64,000 bases of DNA from Propioniciclava tarda (GTDB taxonomy: Bacteria > Actinomycetota > Actinomycetes > Propionibacteriales > Propionibacteriaceae): assembly GCF_900182665.1 (NCBI RefSeq), contig NZ_FXTL01000002.1, positions 124,001 through 188,000 on the forward strand, given 5' to 3'. Below the pieces are notes generated by a model. That model ran no database searches, was not told the DNA's origin, and saw only the letters and a list, made by a program, of their open reading frames with translations. Within the stretch, counting starts at the first letter, position 1. Each line of letters opens with the position of its first letter. The translations under genes and the position numbers were made by a program. Shown here piece after piece: positions 47,508 to 56,114 of the stretch.

Positions 47508-47825
47508 GTGGTTACCTTGAGCCATGTGTCGACCAGGATCGGTTCCGAGTTCGGGACGCTCGGCGAACGCTTGGCGGCCATGAAACCCAAGCCTGCCGAG
47601 CGCCCGGTGGATCTGGCCCGTCACGTGTGGGTGCAGTCGGCGTCGGGACGCCAAGCCGGACTGCTGGTCGCCTGGGTCCCCGGCGCCGACGGCACGTAGT
47701 GGGGCAGGGTCGCCGTGTCGGACGCCCCCGGCGAGGCCAGCCTCCAGTTGCTGGCGGGCCGACTGCTCAGTCCCGTCCAGCAGGAGGCCGAGGAACCAGG
47801 GGTCAGGGCAGACCAGCCCGAGTGA
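47508..47825 (+). pseudogene. Small gene with an in-frame TAG
   Basis: From GTG 47508 the frame reads VTLSHVSTRIGSEFG to LLVAWVPGADGT, then TAG at 47697-47699, then goes on as WGRVAVSDAPGEASLQLLAG to a TGA at 47823. Without the TAG it would be a 105-residue protein whose Trp and Gly pattern continues naturally across the stop. AAGGAACG before the start is a fair ribosome site. I do not recognise the family. Confidence 0.45.
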
Positions 47826-49077
47826 ACTCCTGCTGCAACCGGGGACGCCGGCGGTGCGCGTCCCGCAGGTCGGCGACCAGCGCGTCGATGCCGTCGGCCA
47901 TCTCGGTGCCGCGGGTGAGCGCGCGCAGGTGCGCGAGTTTCCGGGCGGCGGCGCGGTAGTGCTGGGCATCGGCGTACTCGAGGTGGTCGAGCACCTGCCT
48001 GGTGTGGAGGGGCACGACGGCGAGCGGGTCGACCTTCTCGTAGCGGTCAGCCAGGGTCCCCCACAGGCCGGGCTCGTCGAGGCCGAGAGAATGGGCGAGG
48101 TCCCACGCCAACCGGACGTCGTCCAGGGTGTGCAGCGCGAACGACACGGCCTCACCAGGACGCTGGCGCAGGGCGTCCATGACGTGCCCGCGGTGGTCGG
48201 GCCACGCCTCACCCACAGCACGGCGGACGCCGTCGGCGTGGGTCGCGGTCGGCCACCGGTCGAACACCGCCAGCCGGGCGGCGAGCTCCTCGCCCGGCCG
48301 GTGCTCGGACACCAGCCGGCACCAGAGGCGGGCGGCGTTGACGGACTGGTGGCCCCGGTCGAAGAAGGTGGCCTGCCGGGCCCAGTCGATCGCGAGGGCG
48401 GTTTCGCCGATCTCGGCGAACGCCTTGGCGGTGTCCTCCAGCCAGGCGGCGACCTTCCGGTCGCGGGCGTGGGTGGCGATGATCGCGTCGAGGTCACGGT
48501 CCCAGACCGCCAGCCGGCGGGCGTTCCACTCCAGCACGAACCGCGCATGCCGTAGCCCGGCCTGCTGGTCCCACAGTGAGGGGTCGGCCGTCCGCTGCAG
48601 CCAGTACGCGTGTTCTTCCGCTTCGGTGGGCGCCGGACCCACCGAAGCGGCGATCTCGGCGAGCTTGGTCTTGTACAGGGCCATCCCGCGGTCGCCGAGC
48701 GCGGGTCCGTAGGCGGCGGGGTCGAGGGTGAAGTAGTCGACGACGCCGTCGAACTGGAAGTCGATCAGCCACGCCACCAGCCGGGCCGGTGGGGGAGGAG
48801 CGGCGTTGGTGAGGTCGGCGTGCAGGGCGAGGAGGTCCTTGATCGCGTCGCCGATGATGCCGCTGGAGTCGTCGGCGCGGGCGATCGCCTTCAACGCGCT
48901 CGCCAGCGCGCGCTGGGTCACCGGCAACACGTCGGCTGCCGGCAGGGTCTGCGCGGCTTGGCGCAGCAGGGCGACCGCTTGGTGGACGCCGTGGCCGTAG
49001 CTGTTGGCGGCGCTCCAGCGGTGCAGGTCGGTCCGGGTTCGGACCAGGGGGAGCACGTCGTCGGCCAACGATCCCAC
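47803..49077 (-). CDS. Uncharacterised 424-residue protein, helical/TPR-like
   Basis: 424 residues, all helical, rich in Ala, Leu, Trp and Arg, with repeated patterns such as YWLQRTADPSLWDQQAGLRH. It may be a repeat scaffold of the type found beside SWIM or other mobile-element genes. No catalytic motif was seen. The GTG start has GGGAGGGG upstream. Its 3' end overlaps the small pseudogene by 23 bases. The function is unknown. Confidence 0.7.
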   Translation of the reverse strand: MGSLADDVLPLVRTRTDLHRWSAANSYGHGVHQAVALLRQAAQTLPAADVLPVTQRALASALKAIARADDSSGIIGDAIKDLLALHADLTNAAPPPPARLVAWLIDFQFDGVVDYFTLDPAAYGPALGDRGMALYKTKLAEIAASVGPAPTEAEEHAYWLQRTADPSLWDQQAGLRHARFVLEWNARRLAVWDRDLDAIIATHARDRKVAAWLEDTAKAFAEIGETALAIDWARQATFFDRGHQSVNAARLWCRLVSEHRPGEELAARLAVFDRWPTATHADGVRRAVGEAWPDHRGHVMDALRQRPGEAVSFALHTLDDVRLAWDLAHSLGLDEPGLWGTLADRYEKVDPLAVVPLHTRQVLDHLEYADAQHYRAAARKLAHLRALTRGTEMADGIDALVADLRDAHRRRPRLQQEFTRAGLP

Positions 49078-49161
49078 GTGAACCCCTCCCGGCTGGATTG
49101 GACGACCGTCAGTCTGCCACGCCCCGGTTCGCGAGCAGTCCGGGGAAGTTCGTGCCCGCCC

Positions 49162-49201
49162 GGTGTCCGTGGAGGGCCCTCCGACTCACTTCTGGATAGT
49201 G
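49162..49201 (+). repeat. Repeated promoter-like module, copy B
   Basis: GGTGTCCGTGGAGGG, 11 bases, ACTTCTGGATAGTG, in inverted orientation to copy A at 45485-45524. It is 26 bases before the start of the next gene, so a promoter role is likely: the downstream block holds a GATAGT -10-like element. Confidence 0.7.
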
Positions 49202-49227
49202 AGAGGACTCACCAAGGGAGCCACACG

Positions 49228-49533
49228 ATGACCGACACGAAGTCCGGGGAGCAGTCGATCCGTCAAGCAGCGCGGCAGGCGGCGGTGGCCGCGCAGGCCC
49301 GCCGGCGGGCGAGGACGGCCGAACGGGACAAGGGGCTCGACGCCGCCGCCCTGACCCTGATCGTCACCCTCGCCGAGCGCGACGCCCTCGAGCGACGAGC
49401 CGGCGCCGCCATCCGGGCCATGCTGGCCGAAGGGCTCACGCTCCCCGACGTCGTCACCTGGACCGACGGCGAAACCACCCTCAAGGAAGCCACCCGCCTC
49501 GCCGAGCTCGACCAGGACGGAGCCGGATCATGA
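49228..49533 (+). CDS. Small conserved-looking mobile-element protein
   Basis: 101 residues. A charged, Ala- and Arg-rich helix (IRQAARQAAVAAQARRRART) is followed by a more ordered C-terminal half (DALERRAGAAIRAMLAEGL). AAGGGAG precedes the ATG by 8 bases. It overlaps the next gene by 4 bases. It resembles small accessory proteins of actinobacterial integrative elements, but the function is unknown. Confidence 0.75.
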   Translation: MTDTKSGEQSIRQAARQAAVAAQARRRARTAERDKGLDAAALTLIVTLAERDALERRAGAAIRAMLAEGLTLPDVVTWTDGETTLKEATRLAELDQDGAGS

Positions 49534-49973
49534 CCACCACCGTTCACGTCGAGAACCTCCTCTACGGCGGCCGGGCCCTGGTCGGCTTCACCGAGGAGGG
49601 CGAACGTGTCGCCGGCTGGGCCGAGGTCGCCTACGAATCCATCCGCGCGATCAATCACCTCACGAGCCACTGCCCGATCCCCGCACCGACCGCCTACCGG
49701 ATCCTCGGCGACCTCAAGGGCGTCGGCCACCTGCTGCCCCAGGCACTGGAGCAACTCGCCCGCGGCCTCCAGGCGTCGCTGGAGGCGTTCGACGTCTACG
49801 ACCACCGCGGGCACCCGGGGGAGTCCGTAGCCGAAGCCATCGGCCTGCTCTGCCGGGCTGCTCGCAAGGCAGCCGACCTCGGCCAACTGCTCGAGGATGC
49901 TCAGGCCGCCATTAGCGAGCAGGGCTACCGCCAGTTCGACGAGACGACGCCCGAGCTGCCGGGGGAGTGGTGA
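49530..49973 (+). CDS. Uncharacterised 147-residue protein
   Basis: 147 residues, acidic, mostly helical, starting TTTVHVENLLYGGRALVGFT. It begins in the stop of the gene before and ends in the start of the M48-like gene, so the three form one operon. No known domain recognised. Confidence 0.7.
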   Translation: MTTTVHVENLLYGGRALVGFTEEGERVAGWAEVAYESIRAINHLTSHCPIPAPTAYRILGDLKGVGHLLPQALEQLARGLQASLEAFDVYDHRGHPGESVAEAIGLLCRAARKAADLGQLLEDAQAAISEQGYRQFDETTPELPGEW

Positions 49974-50854
49974 GCGCGGACGCCCCGGTCGCCCTGCCAT
50001 CGATGGGCTTCCGCGGAGGACTGTTGAAGGCCGCCGTGGTAGTCCCCGACCTGATCATCAGCACGCTGATCGGCTTCGTGCTGCTCGCAGCGTCCCCGGC
50101 CGATGTCGCGGTCGGGTTCCTCACGGTTCTGCTCCTGGTGTCACTGGTGATTGCGTCCGGCTGCGCTGAGGGCGTGGCCGTCCGCATCCTCTACGCCGCC
50201 CACCAGCCCATCGCACGCGAAGCACGTCACCTCGCCGGGCCGCTGCGCCTGGTCGTCAACCGGTCCGGACGCGATGACCTTCGGATCCTTTTCGGTGGGG
50301 GAGGTGAGGCCGTCAGCGCTGCCGGACGCAATCACGTGATCCTCCACCGCGGCATCGTGGACGCTCTCATCGCCGGCCGAATCAGCGATGCCGAGGCCGC
50401 GGCGCTCATCGCCCACGGGGTCGGACGCCTCCGCCTCGGCCAACCGCGCCTCGACCTCCTGGCTACGCTCTGGACGCTGCCGTGGGACTTTCTTCGTGGG
50501 CTCTTCGCAGGCATCGGCCAACGACTCTCGTGGGTGCCGCTCGGGCGCTTCGCCTGGCAGACCCGGTTCGTCGTCGGCACCATCGCCGTCGTCCTCGAGA
50601 CCCAAGCAGGACGTTGGCCATCCCCGATCGTCATCGCCCTATTCCTCGCCCTCAGCTACCTGATGCCCCTCCAGCGCCAAGCATGGCAGCGCGAGCAGCG
50701 GGAGGCGGCCGACCATCATGCCGCCGAGCTCGGCTTCGCCGAACCTCTTGTTCGCTTCCTACGACGCCTCCCCCGGGACGCCGATCTCGAAGGCCGCCTC
50801 GACCCCCTCGTCGCGCCCACACGGCATCCCTCTCCGCCCCTACCAGTGAGGTAG
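49970..50854 (+). CDS. M48/HtpX-like membrane protein with a degenerate active site
   Basis: 294 residues. Two N-terminal and two later membrane segments surround a soluble part, as in HtpX proteases. Where HtpX-type enzymes have HExxH, this one has AHGVGR (about 148-153), so the catalytic Glu and the second zinc His are both lost. It is probably an inactive relative with a structural or binding role. It is the last gene of the three-gene operon driven from copy B, and the defence cluster starts 91 bases on. Confidence 0.65.
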   Translation: MSADAPVALPSMGFRGGLLKAAVVVPDLIISTLIGFVLLAASPADVAVGFLTVLLLVSLVIASGCAEGVAVRILYAAHQPIAREARHLAGPLRLVVNRSGRDDLRILFGGGGEAVSAAGRNHVILHRGIVDALIAGRISDAEAAALIAHGVGRLRLGQPRLDLLATLWTLPWDFLRGLFAGIGQRLSWVPLGRFAWQTRFVVGTIAVVLETQAGRWPSPIVIALFLALSYLMPLQRQAWQREQREAADHHAAELGFAEPLVRFLRRLPRDADLEGRLDPLVAPTRHPSPPLPVR

Positions 50855-50912
50855 GCCCTCGACGGCACCCGGAACGGGTGTGGCGGCTCGCCCGTGCCCC
50901 TGCCGTCCCGGC

Positions 50913-50918
50913 TAGAGT
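50913..50918 (+). promoter_or_regulatory. Putative -10 box of the defence operon
   Basis: TAGAGT lies 28 bases before the helicase GTG, leaving a leader with the strong ribosome site AAAGGAGAGG at 50931-50940. Confidence 0.4.
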
Positions 50919-50945
50919 GCGGGCAACCCCAAAGGAGAGGTGCTC

Positions 50946-53900
50946 GTGGACGTCTTCAGTGTGCGCGACAAGGTCATTGACGACTACCGCTCATTCACGA
51001 CGGCGTCCATCGACATCAAGGACGCCCGGCTCAAGGAGCACTACCAGCGCGAACTCGATGGGGATCGTCAGTGGCCGGAGCCGTGGATCTCGCTGAATCC
51101 CGCCTTCGAAACCGGAGGCCGGATCGACGAACTCGTCCAGGCAGGCCTCCTCCATCCCGAGTGTGACCGCATCTTCCGAGTCAAGCAGCATCTGGAAGAC
51201 CCGGGCCGGGGACCGTTCACCCTGCACCGCCACCAGCGCGAGGCCATCGAGGTCGCGCGCTCCGGCGAGAGCTACGTCCTCACGACGGGCACGGGATCGG
51301 GCAAGTCGTTGGCGTACATCGTCCCGATCGTCGACCACGTGCTGCGGCAGCCCCGGACGCCGGGGGTGAAGGCGATCATCGTTTATCCGATGAATGCGCT
51401 CGCGAACTCGCAACGCGGCGAACTCGAGAAGTTCCTCCGCAACGGGTACGGCGACGGACGCGAACCGGTCACCTTCGCCCGCTACACGGGCCAGGAGCGG
51501 GGCGAGGAACGCGACCGGATCCTGGCCAACCCGCCGGACATCCTGCTGACCAACTACGTCATGCTCGAATTGGTGCTCACCCGCCCGGACGAGCGCGCAC
51601 GACTGGTGAAGGCCGCCAAGGGGTTGCAGTTCCTCGTCCTGGACGAGCTGCACACCTACCGCGGACGCCAGGGCGCCGACGTCGCGATGCTGGTGCGACG
51701 CGTCCGGGAGGCGTGCTCATCGCCGCACCTGCAGTGTGTGGGCACGTCGGCCACGATGGCGAGTGGCGGGTCGTCGCTCGACCAGAAGCGCACGGTCGCC
51801 GAGGTGGCTACCCGCATCTTCGGATCGTCGGTGGTCCGGGACCACGTGATCGGGGAGACCCTGACCCGGGCGACGGCCTCGGACACCGGCCTGGATGTCG
51901 CGGCCTTGGCGCAGGCGGTCAGGTCAAGGTATCTGCCCGACGACCACGTCGGGCTGTCGGCGTCCCCCTTGGCCTCGTGGATCGAGACGACGTTCGGCCT
52001 GGCCACCGAAGAGGCGACGGGCCGGCTGATCCGGCAGGTGCCCCGCCGACTTCGCGAGCATGCCGCGCCGGCGTTGTCAGAGTTGACGGGCCTTCCCGTG
52101 CAGGACTGTTACGACGCGATCCAGAAGGCCCTCCTGAAGGGCTCCCGGGTCCGGCACCCTGAGACCGGACGCCCTTTGTTCGCCTTCCGACTGCACCAAT
52201 TCCTCTCCAAGGGCGACACGCTCCACGTGTCGCTGGAGCCGGAGCAGGATCGGTTCATCACCTCGAAGTACCAGGTCGCCGTCCCGTCGGCACCGGAGAA
52301 GCTGCTGTTCCCGCTAGCGTTCTGCCGAGAGTGTGGTCAGGAGTACGCCGTCGTCAAGGCGATCAAGAGGCAGGGCGAGACCACCTACGCCCCCCGCGCA
52401 TCCCGCGACATCACCGCGGGCGACGCGACCGATGGCTACCTGTATGTGTCCTCGCAATTGCCGTGGCCGGCTGATCCCATTGCCGAGGGCCGCCTGCCCG
52501 ACTCCTGGGTGGGCCCGGATAACCAGTTGCTGCCCAACAAGGAGCGCTACAAGCCCGACAGGGTGCGGGTCGATACGGCCGGCCACCTCGTCGACGTCGG
52601 CGGGACGCCAGCAGCGTTCATCCCGTCGCCGTTCACGTTTTGCCTGTCCTGTCAGGTCAGCTACGAACAGACCCGGGGTCGGGACTTCTCCAAGCTGATC
52701 ACCCTGGACGCCGAGGGCCGCAGTTCGGCGGTCTCGGTGCTGTCGACGAGCCTGGTCCGCGCCCTGCGCGAAGTCCCCGAATCCGAGCTCCCCGCCGAGG
52801 CCCGCAAGCTGCTGACCTTCGTCGACAACCGGCAGGACGCCAGCCTGCAGGCCGGCCACCTCAACGACTTCGTCCAGGTGGCCCAGCTCCGCGGCGCCCT
52901 GCACGCCGCCATGAAGGCGGCGCCCCACGGCCTGACCCACGAGAGCGTCGCCGCCAAGGTTGTGGACGCCCTGGGCCTGGAGTTCGCCGACTACGCCGCC
53001 GCGCCGGACGCCGTGTACGCGGCCAAGACGAGAACCGAGCGGGCACTGCGCGAGCTGGTCGAATACCGGCTGTACCTCGACCTACAGCGCGGCTGGCGCA
53101 TCACGATGCCGAACCTTGAGCAGACGGGCCTGCTGCATGTGGGCTACGAATCGCTCACCGAGATCGCGGCCGACCAGTCTCTGTGGACGGGAGCGCTGGA
53201 GCCCTTGCGCGAGGCGCGGGACGGGCATCGCGAGGAGTTGTGCCGGATTGTCCTGGACGAGTTCCGCAAGGTGCTCGCCGTCGATGTCGACTGCCTGACC
53301 GAGCTTGGCTTCGAGCGGGTCAAGCGCCAGTCCTCGCAGGAACTTACTGGCGTGTGGGCCGTTCCCCCCAACGAGATGGTCGCCCCGGTCGGCATCGTGT
53401 ACGCGTTCACCAGCCAGCCGGGCAAGGGGCGCAACGACCTGCACCTGACCGGGCGCTCCGCGTTGGGTCGCTACCTGTCCCGCCCGAACCAGTTCCCTGG
53501 CCACCCCGACAAACTGGGCATCGACGACGCCCAGCGCATCATCCAGGACATCCTCGGGGTTCTCGCCCGGGCGGGGCTCCTCACCGAGGTCGAGGGCAAC
53601 TATGGACGCCGCGGGTACCGGTTGAAGGCATCCTCGTTGGTCTGGTCAGCAGGGGACGGCACGAGCGCCGCCGCCGACCCAATCCGCAAGACCGTGGACG
53701 CCGACACCGGCGGCCGCGTCAACGCCTTCTTCCGCACCCTCTACCAGGGGGTGGCTCGTGAACTGCGTGGCCTGTCGGCCCGCGAGCACACCGCGCAGGT
53801 GGGTCCCACGGAGCGGGAGGAGCGTGAGCGCGCCTTCCGCAAGGGCTCGCTGCCGCTGCTCTACTGCTCGCCGACGATGGAACTCGGCGTCGACATCTCC

Positions 53901-56114
53901 AGCCTGAACGCAGTGGGCCTGCGCAACGTCCCGCCGACGCCGGCGAACTACGCGCAACGCTCGGGTCGGGCCGGCCGGTCGGGGCAGCCGGCGCTCGTGC
54001 TGACGTACTGCGCGACGGGCAACTCCCACGACCAGTACTACTTCCGGCGCTCCGCGAACATGGTCGCGGGCTCGGTGGCCGCTCCCCGGCTCGACTTGGC
54101 CAACGAGGCGCTGCTGCGAAGCCACGTCCAGGCCGTGTGGCTCGCCGAGACCGGCGAGAAGCTCGGCTCGCGGATGACTGACCTGCTGGACGCCGAGGGG
54201 CTCACCCCGTCACTGGTCATGAAGCCCGAGAAGGAACGCGCTTTCGCCGACCCCGAATCCATCCGAAGGGCTACCCGGCACGCGCAGGCGATCATCGAGC
54301 CGATGCTCCCCGAACTCAGGGCCACAGCCTGGTGGCAGGAGGACTGGGTCGCCGACGTCGTCCGGGCTGCACCTCGCACACTGGACGAGGCATGTGACCG
54401 GTGGCGCCGCCTCTACCTGGCCGCGCTGGCCGACCAGGACGCCCAGAACCGGATCGTTCTGGAAAGCCACCTGTCCCCCCGCGCACGCCAGGCCGCGACG
54501 ACCCGCCGCCGCGAGGCGGAGAACCAGCTCCGGCTCCTCCGCAACGAGGACGACCAGTCGAGCCACTCGGACTTCTACACGTACCGCTACTTCGCCTCCG
54601 AGGGCTTCCTGCCGGGCTACAGCTTCCCGCGGCTGCCGCTGGCCGCCTACATCCCGGCGGTCCGAGGAGCGGTGGGCCCGCGTGATGGCGGCGACTACAT
54701 CCAGCGACCACGCTTCCTGGCGATCTCCGAGTTCGGGCCTGGCGCGCTGATTTACCACGAGGGCGCCCGCTACGAGGTGAACCGCGTCCAGGTGCCGCTG
54801 TCGCAGTCGGGGCAGGCGACCGTCGACACCTCCGAGGCCCGCAGGTGCGAGGCGTGCGGCTACCACCACGACCGCCGCGCAGGGCTCGACGTGTGCGAGA
54901 ACTGCGGTGAGGAGCTTGGCGCCACCACGTACGGGCTGATGCAGCTGACAACGGTGTACACGCGCCGCCGCGAGCGGATCTCGTCGGACGAGGAGGAGCG
55001 CCGCCGCGCCGGCTTCGAGCTGCAGACGTCCTACCGGTTCAGCCAGCACGGCGCCCGCTCGGGCAAGCTCGCAGCCGAGGTGCTGGCCGACGGAGCACCG
55101 CTGGCCGACCTGGCCTACGGTGACTCGGCCGAGGTGCGGGTAACCAATCGCGGGCGCCGCCGCCGCAAAGACGCCGCCGAGGTCGGCTTCTACCTGGACC
55201 CGATCAAGGGCCAATGGTTGTCCGACAGGGCCGGCGCCGACGCCGAGGCGGACGACGGCGATTCCGACCCGGACGAGGCGAACGCGGTCCGCGTCATCCC
55301 GTACGTGCGCGACAACCGGAACATCCTCGTGCTGCGGCTGGCACAGTCCGTGCCCGACGAGGTGGCTACCACCCTGCGTTACGCGTTGGAGCGGGGCATC
55401 GAGGCGGCGTTCCAGCTGGAGGATTCCGAGCTGGCCACAGAGGCGCTGCCCGACGACCAACACCGCGGCCGAATGCTGTTCACCGAGTCGGCCGAAGGGG
55501 GAGCCGGCGTCCTGCGTCGCCTGCAGGCCGAGCCGGACGCCCTCGCCCTGGCCGCCCGCACGGCACTCGAGATCACCCACTTCGACCCGGTCTCAGGCGA
55601 GGACCGCAGCACGGCGGAGGCGGGCAGCGAGCGCTGCGAGAAGGCGTGCTACGACTGCCTGCTGTCCTACGGCAACCAGTTCGAGCACACATCGATCGAC
55701 CGTCACCTGATCCGCGACCTGCTGCTGCGGTTCGCAGGTGCACAAACGAGCGTGTCGGCGTCCGACCTGCCGCGCGGCGAGCACGCCGACGAGCTGCTGG
55801 CTGCCTGCGACACTGACTTGGAGCGCAACTGGCTGCGGGTGCTGATGGCGGGCGACTTCCGGCTGCCGGACGCCGCGCAACCGCTGCTGGAGTCCGCGCG
55901 CTGCAGGCCGGACTTCCTGTACGCCGAAGCAGGACTCGCGGTGTTCATCGACGGTCCGGTCCACGACCGGTCGGACAAGACCGCCGATGACGCCGCGGCG
56001 GAGGAGCGTCTGCTGGATGCGGGGTACTCCTTCATCCGGTTTGTGCTCGATGAGGACTGGATGGCCAAGCTGCGCGAGCGAGCGGACGTGTTCGGGGAAG
56101 GACGGCGGGCGTGA
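50946..56114 (+). CDS. DEAD/DEAH-type helicase with DUF1998-like region and C-terminal nuclease-like domain (DrmA/DrmB- or MrfA-like)
   Basis: 1722 residues. Walker A TTGTGSGKS is near 113-121, box II is DELH (LDELHTYRGRQGADVA), motif III GTSATM, motif VI QRSGRAGRSGQ. CxxC pairs at about 460, 565 and 1300 suggest zinc knuckles, and the Cys cluster ERCEKACYDCLLSY near 1564 fits DUF1998/MZB. The last 130 residues (RCRPDFLYAEAGLAVFIDG) look like a Vsr/DUF559-type fold. In DISARM, DrmA (helicase) and DrmB (DUF1998) are separate. The GTG at 50946 is chosen for spacing from AGGAG. Confidence 0.88.
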   Translation: MDVFSVRDKVIDDYRSFTTASIDIKDARLKEHYQRELDGDRQWPEPWISLNPAFETGGRIDELVQAGLLHPECDRIFRVKQHLEDPGRGPFTLHRHQREAIEVARSGESYVLTTGTGSGKSLAYIVPIVDHVLRQPRTPGVKAIIVYPMNALANSQRGELEKFLRNGYGDGREPVTFARYTGQERGEERDRILANPPDILLTNYVMLELVLTRPDERARLVKAAKGLQFLVLDELHTYRGRQGADVAMLVRRVREACSSPHLQCVGTSATMASGGSSLDQKRTVAEVATRIFGSSVVRDHVIGETLTRATASDTGLDVAALAQAVRSRYLPDDHVGLSASPLASWIETTFGLATEEATGRLIRQVPRRLREHAAPALSELTGLPVQDCYDAIQKALLKGSRVRHPETGRPLFAFRLHQFLSKGDTLHVSLEPEQDRFITSKYQVAVPSAPEKLLFPLAFCRECGQEYAVVKAIKRQGETTYAPRASRDITAGDATDGYLYVSSQLPWPADPIAEGRLPDSWVGPDNQLLPNKERYKPDRVRVDTAGHLVDVGGTPAAFIPSPFTFCLSCQVSYEQTRGRDFSKLITLDAEGRSSAVSVLSTSLVRALREVPESELPAEARKLLTFVDNRQDASLQAGHLNDFVQVAQLRGALHAAMKAAPHGLTHESVAAKVVDALGLEFADYAAAPDAVYAAKTRTERALRELVEYRLYLDLQRGWRITMPNLEQTGLLHVGYESLTEIAADQSLWTGALEPLREARDGHREELCRIVLDEFRKVLAVDVDCLTELGFERVKRQSSQELTGVWAVPPNEMVAPVGIVYAFTSQPGKGRNDLHLTGRSALGRYLSRPNQFPGHPDKLGIDDAQRIIQDILGVLARAGLLTEVEGNYGRRGYRLKASSLVWSAGDGTSAAADPIRKTVDADTGGRVNAFFRTLYQGVARELRGLSAREHTAQVGPTEREERERAFRKGSLPLLYCSPTMELGVDISSLNAVGLRNVPPTPANYAQRSGRAGRSGQPALVLTYCATGNSHDQYYFRRSANMVAGSVAAPRLDLANEALLRSHVQAVWLAETGEKLGSRMTDLLDAEGLTPSLVMKPEKERAFADPESIRRATRHAQAIIEPMLPELRATAWWQEDWVADVVRAAPRTLDEACDRWRRLYLAALADQDAQNRIVLESHLSPRARQAATTRRREAENQLRLLRNEDDQSSHSDFYTYRYFASEGFLPGYSFPRLPLAAYIPAVRGAVGPRDGGDYIQRPRFLAISEFGPGALIYHEGARYEVNRVQVPLSQSGQATVDTSEARRCEACGYHHDRRAGLDVCENCGEELGATTYGLMQLTTVYTRRRERISSDEEERRRAGFELQTSYRFSQHGARSGKLAAEVLADGAPLADLAYGDSAEVRVTNRGRRRRKDAAEVGFYLDPIKGQWLSDRAGADAEADDGDSDPDEANAVRVIPYVRDNRNILVLRLAQSVPDEVATTLRYALERGIEAAFQLEDSELATEALPDDQHRGRMLFTESAEGGAGVLRRLQAEPDALALAARTALEITHFDPVSGEDRSTAEAGSERCEKACYDCLLSYGNQFEHTSIDRHLIRDLLLRFAGAQTSVSASDLPRGEHADELLAACDTDLERNWLRVLMAGDFRLPDAAQPLLESARCRPDFLYAEAGLAVFIDGPVHDRSDKTADDAAAEERLLDAGYSFIRFVLDEDWMAKLRERADVFGEGRRA

